Assembly: GCA_020636575.1 (NCBI GenBank) | Contig: JACJXP010000001.1 | Span: 1,426,001 to 1,490,000, forward strand | Reading direction: 5' to 3' | DNA from: Chitinophagales bacterium | GTDB lineage: Bacteria; Bacteroidota; Bacteroidia; Chitinophagales; Chitinophagaceae | Length of the DNA stretch: 64,000 nucleotides | In this document: positions 55,392-63,794 of the stretch, one piece after another | Layout: each line of letters opens with the position of its first letter | Position numbering within the stretch: position 1 is the stretch's first letter | Notes under the pieces: model-generated | What the model was told of the DNA's origin: nothing | What the model saw: the letters and a program-made list of their open reading frames with translations, nothing else | Databases searched by the model: none | Translations under genes and position numbers: made by a program

Positions 55392-56038
55392 TCAGCCTCT
55401 TTTGGAGTTCGCTTATCTCTTAAGGCTTCTAGAGCTTTTTTGAGATTTTCAATTTCTTTTTCAGTGTCTTTCTGGTCTTTGCTATTCTTGTCCAATTTCT
55501 TTTCCAGGCTGTCCTGATCATCTTTCAGGTCCTTTAGTTTCTTTTCTGCTTTTTCTACCAGGTCCTGTTGGGCTAATATCTGTAATTCAAGGTCAGCAGA
55601 AACTATATGAGGGGTTAACCCGTTCAGGAACGACTTTGCATTACTTACTTCCATAGCATCCATTTCATCCAAAGCATTATTACCATTACTGCTCATAATC
55701 ATATATAAATAGGACTGATCGCTTTCCCTGCGGCTTTTTCTTTCAACCTTAATAATATAATCCATTGATTTATTACTGATATCAGTAACGAATGCATTGC
55801 TGAACACAATAAAGCCTTTATCACTGTTAAAAAGCCCTTTTTCTTCTTTGGCTTTGTAACCCAATTCCGACATCTTTTCTTTAAAAGCATTTTCAACAGC
55901 TTCGGCTGTATATGGATATTCGATCACTACCGCTCTCTGGGTTTTTTTATCGTATTTGATATTTCCTTCGTAGGCCTGGGAATATGCAAAATGGGTTAAA
56001 AATGGAGCTAAAAGGAGGAGTAAAACAATTCTTTTCAT
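55385..56038 (-). CDS. Secreted coiled-coil hypothetical protein, 217 aa
   Basis: Signal peptide MKRIVLLLLLAPFLTHFAYSQ, then an alpha/beta domain (about 25-150) with AVVIEYPYTAEAVENAFKEKMSELGYKAKEEKGLF, and a charged C-terminal coiled coil (about 155-215; LEKKLDKNSKDQKDTEKEIENLKKALEAL). No function recognised; predicted periplasmic. The last seven bases overlap the end of the convergent peroxidase gene. Confidence 0.78.
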   Translation of the reverse strand: MKRIVLLLLLAPFLTHFAYSQAYEGNIKYDKKTQRAVVIEYPYTAEAVENAFKEKMSELGYKAKEEKGLFNSDKGFIVFSNAFVTDISNKSMDYIIKVERKSRRESDQSYLYMIMSSNGNNALDEMDAMEVSNAKSFLNGLTPHIVSADLELQILAQQDLVEKAEKKLKDLKDDQDSLEKKLDKNSKDQKDTEKEIENLKKALEALRDKRTPKEADQ

Positions 56039-56056
56039 ACTGTAACAATTTACACC

Positions 56057-56088
56057 TAAAGATACGTAGAGCTGAAAAAGCGTTGCAA
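56057..56088 (-). promoter_or_regulatory. Possible promoter of the coiled-coil protein gene
   Basis: On the minus strand TATCTTTA (56057-56064, one mismatch to TAnnTTTG) is preceded by TTG (56086-56088) at 21-base spacing. The ATG is at 56038, about 19 bases downstream. Confidence 0.35.
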
Positions 56089-56122
56089 TTCTCTTAAATT
56101 AAAAAACTGTAACCCGTTGAAA

Positions 56123-56153
56123 CTCTGATTTTATGCACTTAAAAACTACTTTT
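56123..56153 (+). promoter_or_regulatory. Putative promoter of the flippase gene
   Basis: TACTTTTG at 56146-56153 is a perfect -7 element, with TCTG (one mismatch to TTTG) at 56123-56126 and 19-base spacing. The TTG start at 56204 lies about 50 bases on. Confidence 0.5.
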
Positions 56154-56203
56154 GTGAAACTTCAAAGCACTGATGCGGAGGAAGTTAAAAATATCTTTAT
56201 CAT

Positions 56204-57703
56204 TTGAGTGGCATAAAAAAACTGGCAGGACAAACAATGTGGTATGGGATCAGTTCCATCATTGCCCGCTTTCTCAACTACCTGCTTACTCCATACCTCA
56301 CGGCAACTTTACTTACTTCTGCATATGGTGAAATGAGCCTTGTTTATGCCCTCATCCCTTTTCTAAATATAATTTTCACTTACGGTCTTGAAACGGCTTA
56401 TTTCCGTTTTATTCAGAAAAAAGAAAGAGCATCAGATGTTTACGACACTATTACGGTGTCACTGATCATCAGCACTATCAGCTTTACAATTCTGATGTTA
56501 CTTTTCAGGCAAGACCTGGCAAGACTTATTTCTCTTAAAGAACATCCCGAATATATTACCTGGAGTGCTATCATTATTGCGTTTGATGCATTGACCTCCA
56601 TATCCTTTGCAAAACTGAGACAGGAGGGAAGGCCGGTAAAATATGCCAGTATCCGTATCGCAGGAATATTGATCAATATTGCTGTAGTTGTTTTCTTTCT
56701 TTCCGTTTGTCCGGCTTTGCTGAAGAAAAACGAAAACAGCCCTCTTCTCCTTTTATATAATGAGAAAATGGGAGTTGGTTATGTTTTCATTGCCAACATG
56801 GTGCAATCCATTGTTACATTCCTGTTGCTTTGGAAAGAATTTTTCTCTTTTAAATGGAAATTCAATGCCAGGTTATGGAAAGAGATCATGGTCTATTCAT
56901 TACCGTTGATTGTTGCGGGTTTTGGAGGGATGATCAATGAGACATTTGACCGGATCATGCTGGGCTGGTGGTCAACTGCACCCGATCCTAAAACCGAAGT
57001 AGGCATTTATAGCGGTTGTTACAAACTATCGATACTGATCACCTTGTTTATACAGGCTTTTCGTCTTGGGGCAGAACCATTCTTTTTTAAACAGGCCGAG
57101 GGGGAGAATCCGCAAAGAGTCTATGCAAGAGTTATGAAATTTTTTGTACTCGTCATTTGCCTGATGTTCCTGGTTGTAGCATTATACCTGGATGTATGGA
57201 AATATTTTCTGAGTAAACCTGACTACTGGACAGGGTTGAAAGTGGTGCCTATATTATTGCTGGCAAATATGTTTTTGGGGATATATTATAATCTTTCTGT
57301 GTGGTACAAACTCACCAACAAAACAATGGCAGGGGCATGGATCACTATTATCGGGGCGCTGCTTACCATTGGTATTAATTATCTCTTTATTCCCCGGTTT
57401 GGTTATATGGCCTGTGCCTGGGCAACATTCGTTTGTTACGGAAGCATGATGGTGATTTCATTTATATGGGGACAAAAAGAGTATCGCATCCCTTATGCCT
57501 GGAAAAAACTGGTGGCCTACATGGTGATTGTAGTGATGCTTTATTTCATCCATTTACTGTTTACAAAACTTCAATTGGGTATATGGCCGGATAGGGGGGT
57601 GGCCGCCGTACTGATCGCAGCGTTTATGATCTTTGTATTAAACGTTGAGAAAAAAGAATTCCAGCGAATACCGGTTCTTCGCAAACTTATCAGGTCAGCT
57701 TAG
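56204..57703 (+). CDS. Polysaccharide/lipid-linked oligosaccharide flippase (Wzx/MATE-like)
   Basis: 499-residue inner-membrane protein with about 14 helices. The opening GIKKLAGQTMWYGISSIIARFLNYLLTPYLT is typical of the polysaccharide-export (PST) branch of the MOP superfamily, as are the central PLIVAGFGGMINETFDRIMLGWW and the AEPFFFKQAEG segment. It would move undecaprenyl-linked sugar units to the periplasmic face. The start is TTG; an ATG 31 bases upstream is out of frame. No glycosyltransferase genes are adjacent, so the glycan is unknown. Its stop overlaps the convergent next gene by four bases. Confidence 0.92.
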   Translation: MSGIKKLAGQTMWYGISSIIARFLNYLLTPYLTATLLTSAYGEMSLVYALIPFLNIIFTYGLETAYFRFIQKKERASDVYDTITVSLIISTISFTILMLLFRQDLARLISLKEHPEYITWSAIIIAFDALTSISFAKLRQEGRPVKYASIRIAGILINIAVVVFFLSVCPALLKKNENSPLLLLYNEKMGVGYVFIANMVQSIVTFLLLWKEFFSFKWKFNARLWKEIMVYSLPLIVAGFGGMINETFDRIMLGWWSTAPDPKTEVGIYSGCYKLSILITLFIQAFRLGAEPFFFKQAEGENPQRVYARVMKFFVLVICLMFLVVALYLDVWKYFLSKPDYWTGLKVVPILLLANMFLGIYYNLSVWYKLTNKTMAGAWITIIGALLTIGINYLFIPRFGYMACAWATFVCYGSMMVISFIWGQKEYRIPYAWKKLVAYMVIVVMLYFIHLLFTKLQLGIWPDRGVAAVLIAAFMIFVLNVEKKEFQRIPVLRKLIRSA

Positions 57704-58344
57704 TAAAGTTTTACAAAAGGATTATTCATTTTCTCAAAACCTACTGTTGTTACCGGCCCGTGGCCTGAATATACTTTTGTATCATCCGGCAACGTAAAGA
57801 ACTGGGTTTGTATGCTATCGATGAGCGTATCCATATCACCACCGGGCAGGTCGGTGCGTCCCACACTGCCGTTAAATAACACATCGCCCCCGATAATAAA
57901 GCTGCCCGGTTCATAATAAAATGACACACTACCCGGTGAGTGACCGGGGGTAAACCTGATCTCCAGTTCGTCTTCGCCAAGCTTGATTTTTTCTCCAGGG
58001 GTTAAGTAAACCATGGGGCCCTGGTAATTGTCAAAAGGTAGTTGCCACATGGTTCCTGATTGAGGGGCAAAGTCCAGCACAGGCTTTTCTTTTTCATGCA
58101 GATGCAGGGATAACCCCCAGGTATCATGAACGAATTTATTGCCAAAAACATGGTCCAGGTGGCAGTGGGTGTTGAGCAGCAAAACAGGGGTCAGCCCTGT
58201 CTTTTCAATGTCCGTTTTTAATCTTTCCCTTTCTTCCGGAAAATAACAGCCGGGATCGATAATGCAGCACTGATCTTTTTCGTTATAAAGGACATATGTA
58301 TTCTCCTCGACCGGATTAAATGTGAAGGACTTAACATGTAACAT
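57700..58344 (-). CDS. MBL-fold metallo-hydrolase (glyoxalase II-like)
   Basis: 214 residues from ATG 58344 (MLHVKSFTFNPVEENTYVL); the upstream extension to 58482 lacks homology and is rejected. The metal-binding motif is NTHCHLDHVFG (HxHxDH), followed by FTPGHSPGSVSFYYEPG, GDVLFNGSVGRTDLPGG, and SGHGPVTTVGFEKMNNPF at the C-terminus. It resembles the short glyoxalase II-like hydrolases of thioesters or related substrates. Cytoplasmic. Confidence 0.92.
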   Translation of the reverse strand: MLHVKSFTFNPVEENTYVLYNEKDQCCIIDPGCYFPEERERLKTDIEKTGLTPVLLLNTHCHLDHVFGNKFVHDTWGLSLHLHEKEKPVLDFAPQSGTMWQLPFDNYQGPMVYLTPGEKIKLGEDELEIRFTPGHSPGSVSFYYEPGSFIIGGDVLFNGSVGRTDLPGGDMDTLIDSIQTQFFTLPDDTKVYSGHGPVTTVGFEKMNNPFVKLY

Positions 58345-58487
58345 GGATGGTTTTTTCGTAATTTTAAAATTAAAACCCGGTAATTCGGGATACACCGGAA
58401 TTTCTGTTGGCAAAGATACCCTTGCCTGTGAAAACATGAATGCCGGATGAAACAGATTGACTCGTTGACAGAAACAGCTCAAGGACT

Positions 58488-61400
58488 ATGAAGAAAGTAT
58501 TAAGCCTGATTGCCTGCCTCTTCACAATTTTATGCCAGCATACCCTGATTGCCCAGGTAAGTACGGTTGAATTTGGAAAGAACCGTGTGCAATACCAGAA
58601 ATTCAAATGGAGGTATTACCAAACAGATAATTTCAACAGTTATTTCAGCGAAGACGGATTGGGGTTAGGAAAATATGTAGCACAGATCGCTGAACAGGAA
58701 CTTCCTTCCATTGAAGAATTTGTAGAGTATGGGCTTAACCGCCGGGCCAATATTGTTATCTATAACAATTACGACGAGATGCAGCAGTCCAATATCGGGC
58801 TGGGTATCGACTGGCAGAACACAGGCGGTGTTACCAAACTGGTAAATAATAAAATGATCGTTTATTTTGATGGCGATCATAATAAACTACGCTTACAGAT
58901 CAGGGAAGGGATAGCCCGGATCCTGGTAGAGAATATTTTATTTGGGGATGACCTGGGGGAATTTGCTGCCAACCAGGCTTTGCTGGACTTGCCCAAGTGG
59001 CTTACTGACGGCTATATTGCTTATGTAGCTGAAAACTGGAACACACAGTTAGATGATGATCTTCGGGCAGTGATGCTTTCAGGCCGTTATAATAATTTTT
59101 ACCAGTTTGCTTTTGAAAAACCGTTACTGGCCGGCCAGTCTTTCTGGAAATATGTGGCAGATAAGTATGGTAAAAGCAAGACAACTTATTTTCTGTATCT
59201 GGCCCGTATTTATAGAAATCTGAATTCAGCTTCCAATAAAATTGCACAGAAGAAATTCAAGAAAATGCTGCAGGATTTTATGACGGAAGTGCAGCAGCAA
59301 TACTTCAAAGATATTCGTGGCAGAAGAAATACTCCCCGGGGCCAACTATCATTGAGTAAATCAATTGATAAAAAGGATTATATCCGTTTTAATGCCAACC
59401 CGGTTCCACGTAGCTACACCTATGCCTTAGTTGAGTTTCATCAGGGAAGATACCAGGTAGTATTAATGGAAAATTTTATTAATCGTAAGGTATTATTGAA
59501 ACTGGGTGTAAGAACAAGAGAAGAAGATAAACATCCTAACTATCCCTTATTGGCCTGGGATGGTAAGGGAACCCGTCTTGCTGTATTATATTCTGAAGAA
59601 GGGAAGATCAAATTCTTTATGTATGATGTAGTGAACAGGGTGAAACTCTGGAAACAGGAAATTGACAAGTTTGACCAGGTACAGGATATGAAATTCATGC
59701 TGGACAATAACACTTTGCTGATGAGTGCAGTTCGTAGCGGGCAAACAGACATTTATACATTCAAAATAAACAACCAGGCCATTGAGCAGATCACTAATGA
59801 TGTATATGATGACCTGGATCCTTCCTTTGTTGCTTTTCCGAATAAAACGGGTATCATCTTTTCAAGTAATCGCCCATCGGCTGATGCAGCCAGCAGTGAT
59901 GATTCGTTGCCATCACCACATTACAATATTTATCTAGTAGATAACTGGAACAAATCTGATTTCAAGCAAATATCAAAGCTTACAGATCTGCAATACGGGA
60001 ATGCCCGTTATCCTTCGCAATACAATACTTCTCACTTTACGTTTATCAGTGATGAGAATGGTATTAATAACAGGTATGCAGGATTTTTCAAAACAGAGAG
60101 GGCCGGTATCGACACATTAGTATTTATAGGTGAGGAGGTATTGAGAAACCCGCCAAGAGAAGAGGTTGACAGTGTTTTGAATGAATGGGGCAAAACAGAT
60201 ATCGACTCAGTTGGGTTTGTTTCTATAACCAATGATTCTTCTTATGTATTTCCACTTACAAATTATCAAAGCAGCATGCTTGAAACAAGAACTGCGGGAG
60301 ATAACCAACAAGTAAGTGAAGTGGTGAAACTGGGAGATACCAAATTGCTTTATCGTCTTCGTGTTGATGAGAATACATTGAGACGAAGAAATATTACAGC
60401 AAGACCAACAGAATATCGTAAAAAAATAATTGAGGAGGAAAAAAATGCAATAAGGCGACAGGCAGATATTCCTGCGAATGATAAAGGTGCGGATACAACC
60501 CAAAAACAAAAGGATTTTTTCAATACAGGATTTGATGATGAAGAGCAGAAAGAGAAGAAGGACAGCAGCCGGTTAGGCCAGGTGGTGAAGGCAGAAGAAA
60601 TAGGCAAACCATCTGTTTTAAAGAAAGCCCGGGTATTTGAATACAGGCCACCAAAATTCTTTATTGATTATGCTGTTACAGGATTTAATAATGCTGTAAT
60701 GGTTCAAAACAAGTTTCAGCCATATGCCGGCGGCAGTGGGCCGATACAATTATCAAACAGCAACTCCTTTAATGGCATGTTGCGAATGGGAACATCTGAC
60801 CTGATGGAGGATATGAAGTTTCTGGGCGGTTTCCGTGTCAGCACTAACCTGAACGATTATGATGTAGTATTCTCTTTCCAGAACCAGCGCAGAAGACTGG
60901 ATTGGGGAGCTACTTATTTCCGTACCAAATCAGATGTACTGATCAACAATCAATATACGGGTAAGGTGATCCAGAATTATTACCTGGCTAACCTGAAATA
61001 CCCTTTTGACAGGGTGAGAAGTTTACGGGCATTTTTAGGGCCTCGTTTTGACAGGATTGTTGTTAATTCACAGGACAGGGTGTCCTTACAACTGGAAGAC
61101 CAGAAAAAAACTTATGGCCAGGTAAGCCTTGAATATGTTTTTGATAATACCAGTAACCCGGCTTTAAATATCTGGAATGGTTTACGCTATAAATTCTTCA
61201 TGGATTGGTTCACCCAGTTAAGTCAGTTGGGTACAACAGAAGGCAGGTATATATATAATGTTGGTTTTGATGCAAGACATTACCTGCCGATATACAGAAA
61301 TATTATTTGGGCTACCCGTGCTGCCGGTGATTTCTCATGGGGTAATCAAAAAGTGGTTTATTACCTGGGCGGTGTTGACAATTGGGTAATGTTTGGCAAC

Positions 61401-61880
61401 AACCAGAAAAGTGATGGCTCATACCGTTATTTTAATCCCGCAAACAGACCTGATCCGGATGCAGACTATGCTTATCAATCACTCGCCGTGAATATGCGTG
61501 GCTTCAGGCAAAATGTAGCCAACGGAAATAATGCTGTTGTCATTAATAGTGAAGTAAGGGTGCCTGTATTCACTTCATTATTCAATAAGCCGATCAACAA
61601 TGCATTTTTACGCAACTTCCAGTTAGTACAGTTCATTGATCTGGGTACAGCATGGAACGGGAAGTATGATAAAATTGAGCGACCTAATCAGCAATTTGAT
61701 TTCCCACCATTAAGTGTAAAAGTAAAAGCAGGAGGAATCGGGCCTTTTGCCGGAGGATATGGATTTGGTGTTCGGAGTGTGGTACTTGGTTACTTCCTGC
61801 GTTTGGATGCAGCATGGGAAATGAATGGTTTATTTAAAGGGAAGCCTATCTGGTATTTTGCAATGGGACTGGATTTTTAG
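58488..61880 (+). CDS. Outer-membrane protein: degenerate MA-like peptidase + TolB-like propeller + Omp85-like barrel
   Basis: 1,130 residues with a signal peptide ending LIAQ (23). Residues about 40-280 look like a gluzincin (peptidase MA-type) domain, but the HExxH helix reads REGIAR (139-144), so the zinc site is lost; PKWLTDGYIAYV (169-180) retains the shape of the third-ligand helix. Residues about 300-560 hold TolB/PD40-type propeller blades (DDLDPSFVAFPNKTGIIFSSNRP). A charged linker follows, then from about 740 beta strands with Omp85-type features (YYLGGVDNWVMFG, QLVQFIDLGTAWNG) ending in a terminal Phe (FAMGLDF) for insertion by the BAM machinery. Role unknown. Confidence 0.85.
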   Translation: MKKVLSLIACLFTILCQHTLIAQVSTVEFGKNRVQYQKFKWRYYQTDNFNSYFSEDGLGLGKYVAQIAEQELPSIEEFVEYGLNRRANIVIYNNYDEMQQSNIGLGIDWQNTGGVTKLVNNKMIVYFDGDHNKLRLQIREGIARILVENILFGDDLGEFAANQALLDLPKWLTDGYIAYVAENWNTQLDDDLRAVMLSGRYNNFYQFAFEKPLLAGQSFWKYVADKYGKSKTTYFLYLARIYRNLNSASNKIAQKKFKKMLQDFMTEVQQQYFKDIRGRRNTPRGQLSLSKSIDKKDYIRFNANPVPRSYTYALVEFHQGRYQVVLMENFINRKVLLKLGVRTREEDKHPNYPLLAWDGKGTRLAVLYSEEGKIKFFMYDVVNRVKLWKQEIDKFDQVQDMKFMLDNNTLLMSAVRSGQTDIYTFKINNQAIEQITNDVYDDLDPSFVAFPNKTGIIFSSNRPSADAASSDDSLPSPHYNIYLVDNWNKSDFKQISKLTDLQYGNARYPSQYNTSHFTFISDENGINNRYAGFFKTERAGIDTLVFIGEEVLRNPPREEVDSVLNEWGKTDIDSVGFVSITNDSSYVFPLTNYQSSMLETRTAGDNQQVSEVVKLGDTKLLYRLRVDENTLRRRNITARPTEYRKKIIEEEKNAIRRQADIPANDKGADTTQKQKDFFNTGFDDEEQKEKKDSSRLGQVVKAEEIGKPSVLKKARVFEYRPPKFFIDYAVTGFNNAVMVQNKFQPYAGGSGPIQLSNSNSFNGMLRMGTSDLMEDMKFLGGFRVSTNLNDYDVVFSFQNQRRRLDWGATYFRTKSDVLINNQYTGKVIQNYYLANLKYPFDRVRSLRAFLGPRFDRIVVNSQDRVSLQLEDQKKTYGQVSLEYVFDNTSNPALNIWNGLRYKFFMDWFTQLSQLGTTEGRYIYNVGFDARHYLPIYRNIIWATRAAGDFSWGNQKVVYYLGGVDNWVMFGNNQKSDGSYRYFNPANRPDPDADYAYQSLAVNMRGFRQNVANGNNAVVINSEVRVPVFTSLFNKPINNAFLRNFQLVQFIDLGTAWNGKYDKIERPNQQFDFPPLSVKVKAGGIGPFAGGYGFGVRSVVLGYFLRLDAAWEMNGLFKGKPIWYFAMGLDF

Positions 61881-61906
61881 GTATTACTTTAATTGAGAAA
61901 AATATT

Positions 61907-61932
61907 AACCCCTTATAGTAAGGGGTTTTTTT
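61907..61932 (+). terminator. Rho-independent terminator, probably bidirectional
   Basis: Nine-base perfect stem AACCCCTTA/TAAGGGGTT (61907-61915 with 61919-61927) with a three-base loop and T residues to 61932. It separates the convergent Omp85-like and DUF1361 genes. An A-rich stretch upstream gives a short T run on the other strand too. Confidence 0.9.
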
Positions 61933-62614
61933 ATTGACGAAAGATCTCACTCATTTTTTTTATCATCAGATACAAAAGTGTCATAAATATGGTATAGCAA
62001 AGCGTCATTCCCCATGCGCTTCCGTTTTGTAATGGATGAATGATCATGTTTATGATCTCCCCGAATAGGGAGACGGGGTTCGTAATAATATCCCAGCTGT
62101 TGAAACGTAAGTAGCGGCCGATATAAACTCCAAATGCATTCAGCCACATGATCATAAAAATGAATATTTCTGCAAACCCTTTTCTGTATTTAAAGGAGAT
62201 CAATTGCTCAACCCTGTACAGTGAAATAATACCGAAAAGAATGCCATTCCAGGCAAATGAAAAGATCAACAGCAGATCAAACCATTTAGGTGCCGAATCG
62301 ATATGCGTCAAATGAAAAAGATCGGTGATAATGTAGAATGAGTTTGGAACGAACAAAAGCCAGGAAGCTAATGCGAGGTATTTCTTTACATTATTTTTAA
62401 AGGAGTCGGGATGATTATACATCTGCCGGGTGATCCAGTACGGGATATAGGCCAGGAAAAGATTCCAGGGTAGAAAAAGATAGTTTAACTCCCCTGTTAC
62501 CATAATGCGGCCGGTCAATAGAAGAAAACTGAAACAGGATGAAAGCAAAATCCATTGATGTAATGTTCCGGCTAATGTTTGAACAGGTTTTTGTAGCGTT
62601 TGTGTGTTATGCAT
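61931..62614 (-). CDS. DUF1361 family membrane protein
   Basis: 227 residues from ATG 62614, starting MHNTQTLQKPV; a longer TTG frame would overlap the upstream gene. About seven hydrophobic segments. The family core is visible in NLFLAYIPYWITRQ, LLFVPNSFYIITDLFHL and FSFAWNGILFGIISLYRVEQL. Function unknown. Last gene of the tight minus-strand operon, four bases after the kinase gene. Confidence 0.88.
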   Translation of the reverse strand: MHNTQTLQKPVQTLAGTLHQWILLSSCFSFLLLTGRIMVTGELNYLFLPWNLFLAYIPYWITRQMYNHPDSFKNNVKKYLALASWLLFVPNSFYIITDLFHLTHIDSAPKWFDLLLIFSFAWNGILFGIISLYRVEQLISFKYRKGFAEIFIFMIMWLNAFGVYIGRYLRFNSWDIITNPVSLFGEIINMIIHPLQNGSAWGMTLCYTIFMTLLYLMIKKMSEIFRQ

Positions 62615-62618
62615 AGGG

Positions 62619-62987
62619 TTATATTTTGGGAATAAAGATGAAGCATCCGACAATCAGGGCAGTAATGGAGGCAATTAGTACAGCCGCGGCTGAAAGGTCC
62701 TTGATCAGTTTGATTGCCGGTTTTTTTTCGGTTGTAATAAAATCCATTGTTTTTTCAATAGCTGTATTAAATATCTCAGCTGTCCATACAAATCCGATTG
62801 AAAGGGACAATAAAGCAAACTCATCAGGGGTTACTTTAAGAATAATGGCCAATGCTATAACGATAATAGTTGCCAGAAAATGAATCCACATATTGTGTTC
62901 ACTTCGAAAAAGAGATATGATCCCATCAAAAGCATATTTGAAGCTCTGTCCTCTTGCACGGATAGAGAAATTTTTGTTGTCACTCAT
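62619..62987 (-). CDS. dgkA: Diacylglycerol kinase / undecaprenol kinase family protein
   Basis: 122-residue trimeric-type membrane kinase with three hydrophobic helices. Signature GFVWTAEIFNTAIEKTMDFIT holds the catalytic Glu and metal-binding residues; the N-terminal amphipathic segment reads RGQSFKYAFDGIISLFRSEHN. It phosphorylates diacylglycerol or undecaprenol with ATP; in non-enteric bacteria undecaprenol recycling is more usual. Spacing is 15 bases from the upstream gene and four to the downstream gene. Confidence 0.93.
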   Translation of the reverse strand: MSDNKNFSIRARGQSFKYAFDGIISLFRSEHNMWIHFLATIIVIALAIILKVTPDEFALLSLSIGFVWTAEIFNTAIEKTMDFITTEKKPAIKLIKDLSAAAVLIASITALIVGCFIFIPKI

Positions 62988-63002
62988 TTGGACTAATATT
63001 TA

Positions 63003-63482
63003 TTATACTTTTTGAAATATGACATTTCTTAACGAATTCGTATTTTCTTCCATTATATTATTCCATTTCCAATGATGAAAAGAGGTACTCCTTTTTCCTT
63101 TTTTGTACGCCAGTTTCATTTTTTTCCAATGTTCCGGCATGGTAAAAAATCCATAGAGTACGGTAGCAAGAACAGGAAAAGAAACACGGCCATTGCCAAG
63201 CATAAAACTTTGCAGGCATACTTCACCTTCATCCGAAGTATCGTATTCGAGTAGTACATGTTTCAGGTCATGTCTTGCATAGTGCTTCAAAAGGGGAAAA
63301 TTTCTTTTATTAAGAAAGTGATAAAGATCGTTTCCAAGACTTCCTTCTGGAAGGGTTTCTAATTGCTTCATCTCCCAGGAAAATGTATTCGGCTTCCTTA
63401 GTATTTTAATCAATGGGAGAGCAATTTTGTGAGTGAGAAAGATCAGAACATATGTTCTTGCTTTGATAAGATATTTTTTCAT
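63003..63482 (-). CDS. Coq4-like protein
   Basis: 159 residues. The defining Coq4 motif HDxxHx11E is present exactly (H71, D72, H75, E87 in RHDLKHVLLEYDTSDEGE), preceded by LPEGSLGNDLYHFLNKRNFP. Coq4 organises or acts in ubiquinone synthesis in eukaryotes and some bacteria, but Bacteroidota use menaquinone, so the role here is open. It sits seven bases after the regulator gene and 15 before the lipid kinase gene. Confidence 0.8.
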   Translation of the reverse strand: MKKYLIKARTYVLIFLTHKIALPLIKILRKPNTFSWEMKQLETLPEGSLGNDLYHFLNKRNFPLLKHYARHDLKHVLLEYDTSDEGEVCLQSFMLGNGRVSFPVLATVLYGFFTMPEHWKKMKLAYKKGKRSTSFHHWKWNNIMEENTNSLRNVIFQKV

Positions 63483-63489
63483 GGCTATA

Positions 63490-63789
63490 CTATTTGATTC
63501 CTTTTATCATGTTCTCCAGCGCATCCACATGTTCTGTAAAAGCTTTTTCCCCCTGGCGGGTTATCTGGTACGTTGTATTTGTTTTTCTGCCGATAAAACC
63601 TTTATGTACTTTGATATAGCCGTTCTCTTCCAGGGTTATAAGATGAGAGGCCAGGTTGCCATCTGTAACTTGCAGTAATTGTTTCAGATCATTGAAATTC
63701 ACCTCTTCATTGACCATCAGTATACTCATGACGCCCAGCCTTATCCGGCTTTCAAAAACTTTATTTAATCCGTTGATAGGGTTTTTCAA
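63490..63789 (-). CDS. Winged-helix transcriptional regulator
   Basis: 99 residues, a single winged helix-turn-helix domain. It begins NPINGLNKVFESRIRLGVMSILMVNEEVNFNDLKQLL; the recognition helix region is TDGNLASHLITLEENGYIKV and the wing is KGFIGRKTNTTYQITRQG. It matches the PadR/ArsR-like one-domain regulators common in Bacteroidota. It lies between a membrane-protein gene (five bases upstream) and the Coq4-like gene, and probably controls this operon. Confidence 0.9.
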   Translation of the reverse strand: MKNPINGLNKVFESRIRLGVMSILMVNEEVNFNDLKQLLQVTDGNLASHLITLEENGYIKVHKGFIGRKTNTTYQITRQGEKAFTEHVDALENMIKGIK

Positions 63790-63794
63790 GGTTT

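Noticed and set aside
58345..58482. 46-residue N-terminal extension of the metallo-hydrolase
   Set aside because: Family homology starts at the ATG at 58344; the extension overlaps the region needed for the divergent promoter.
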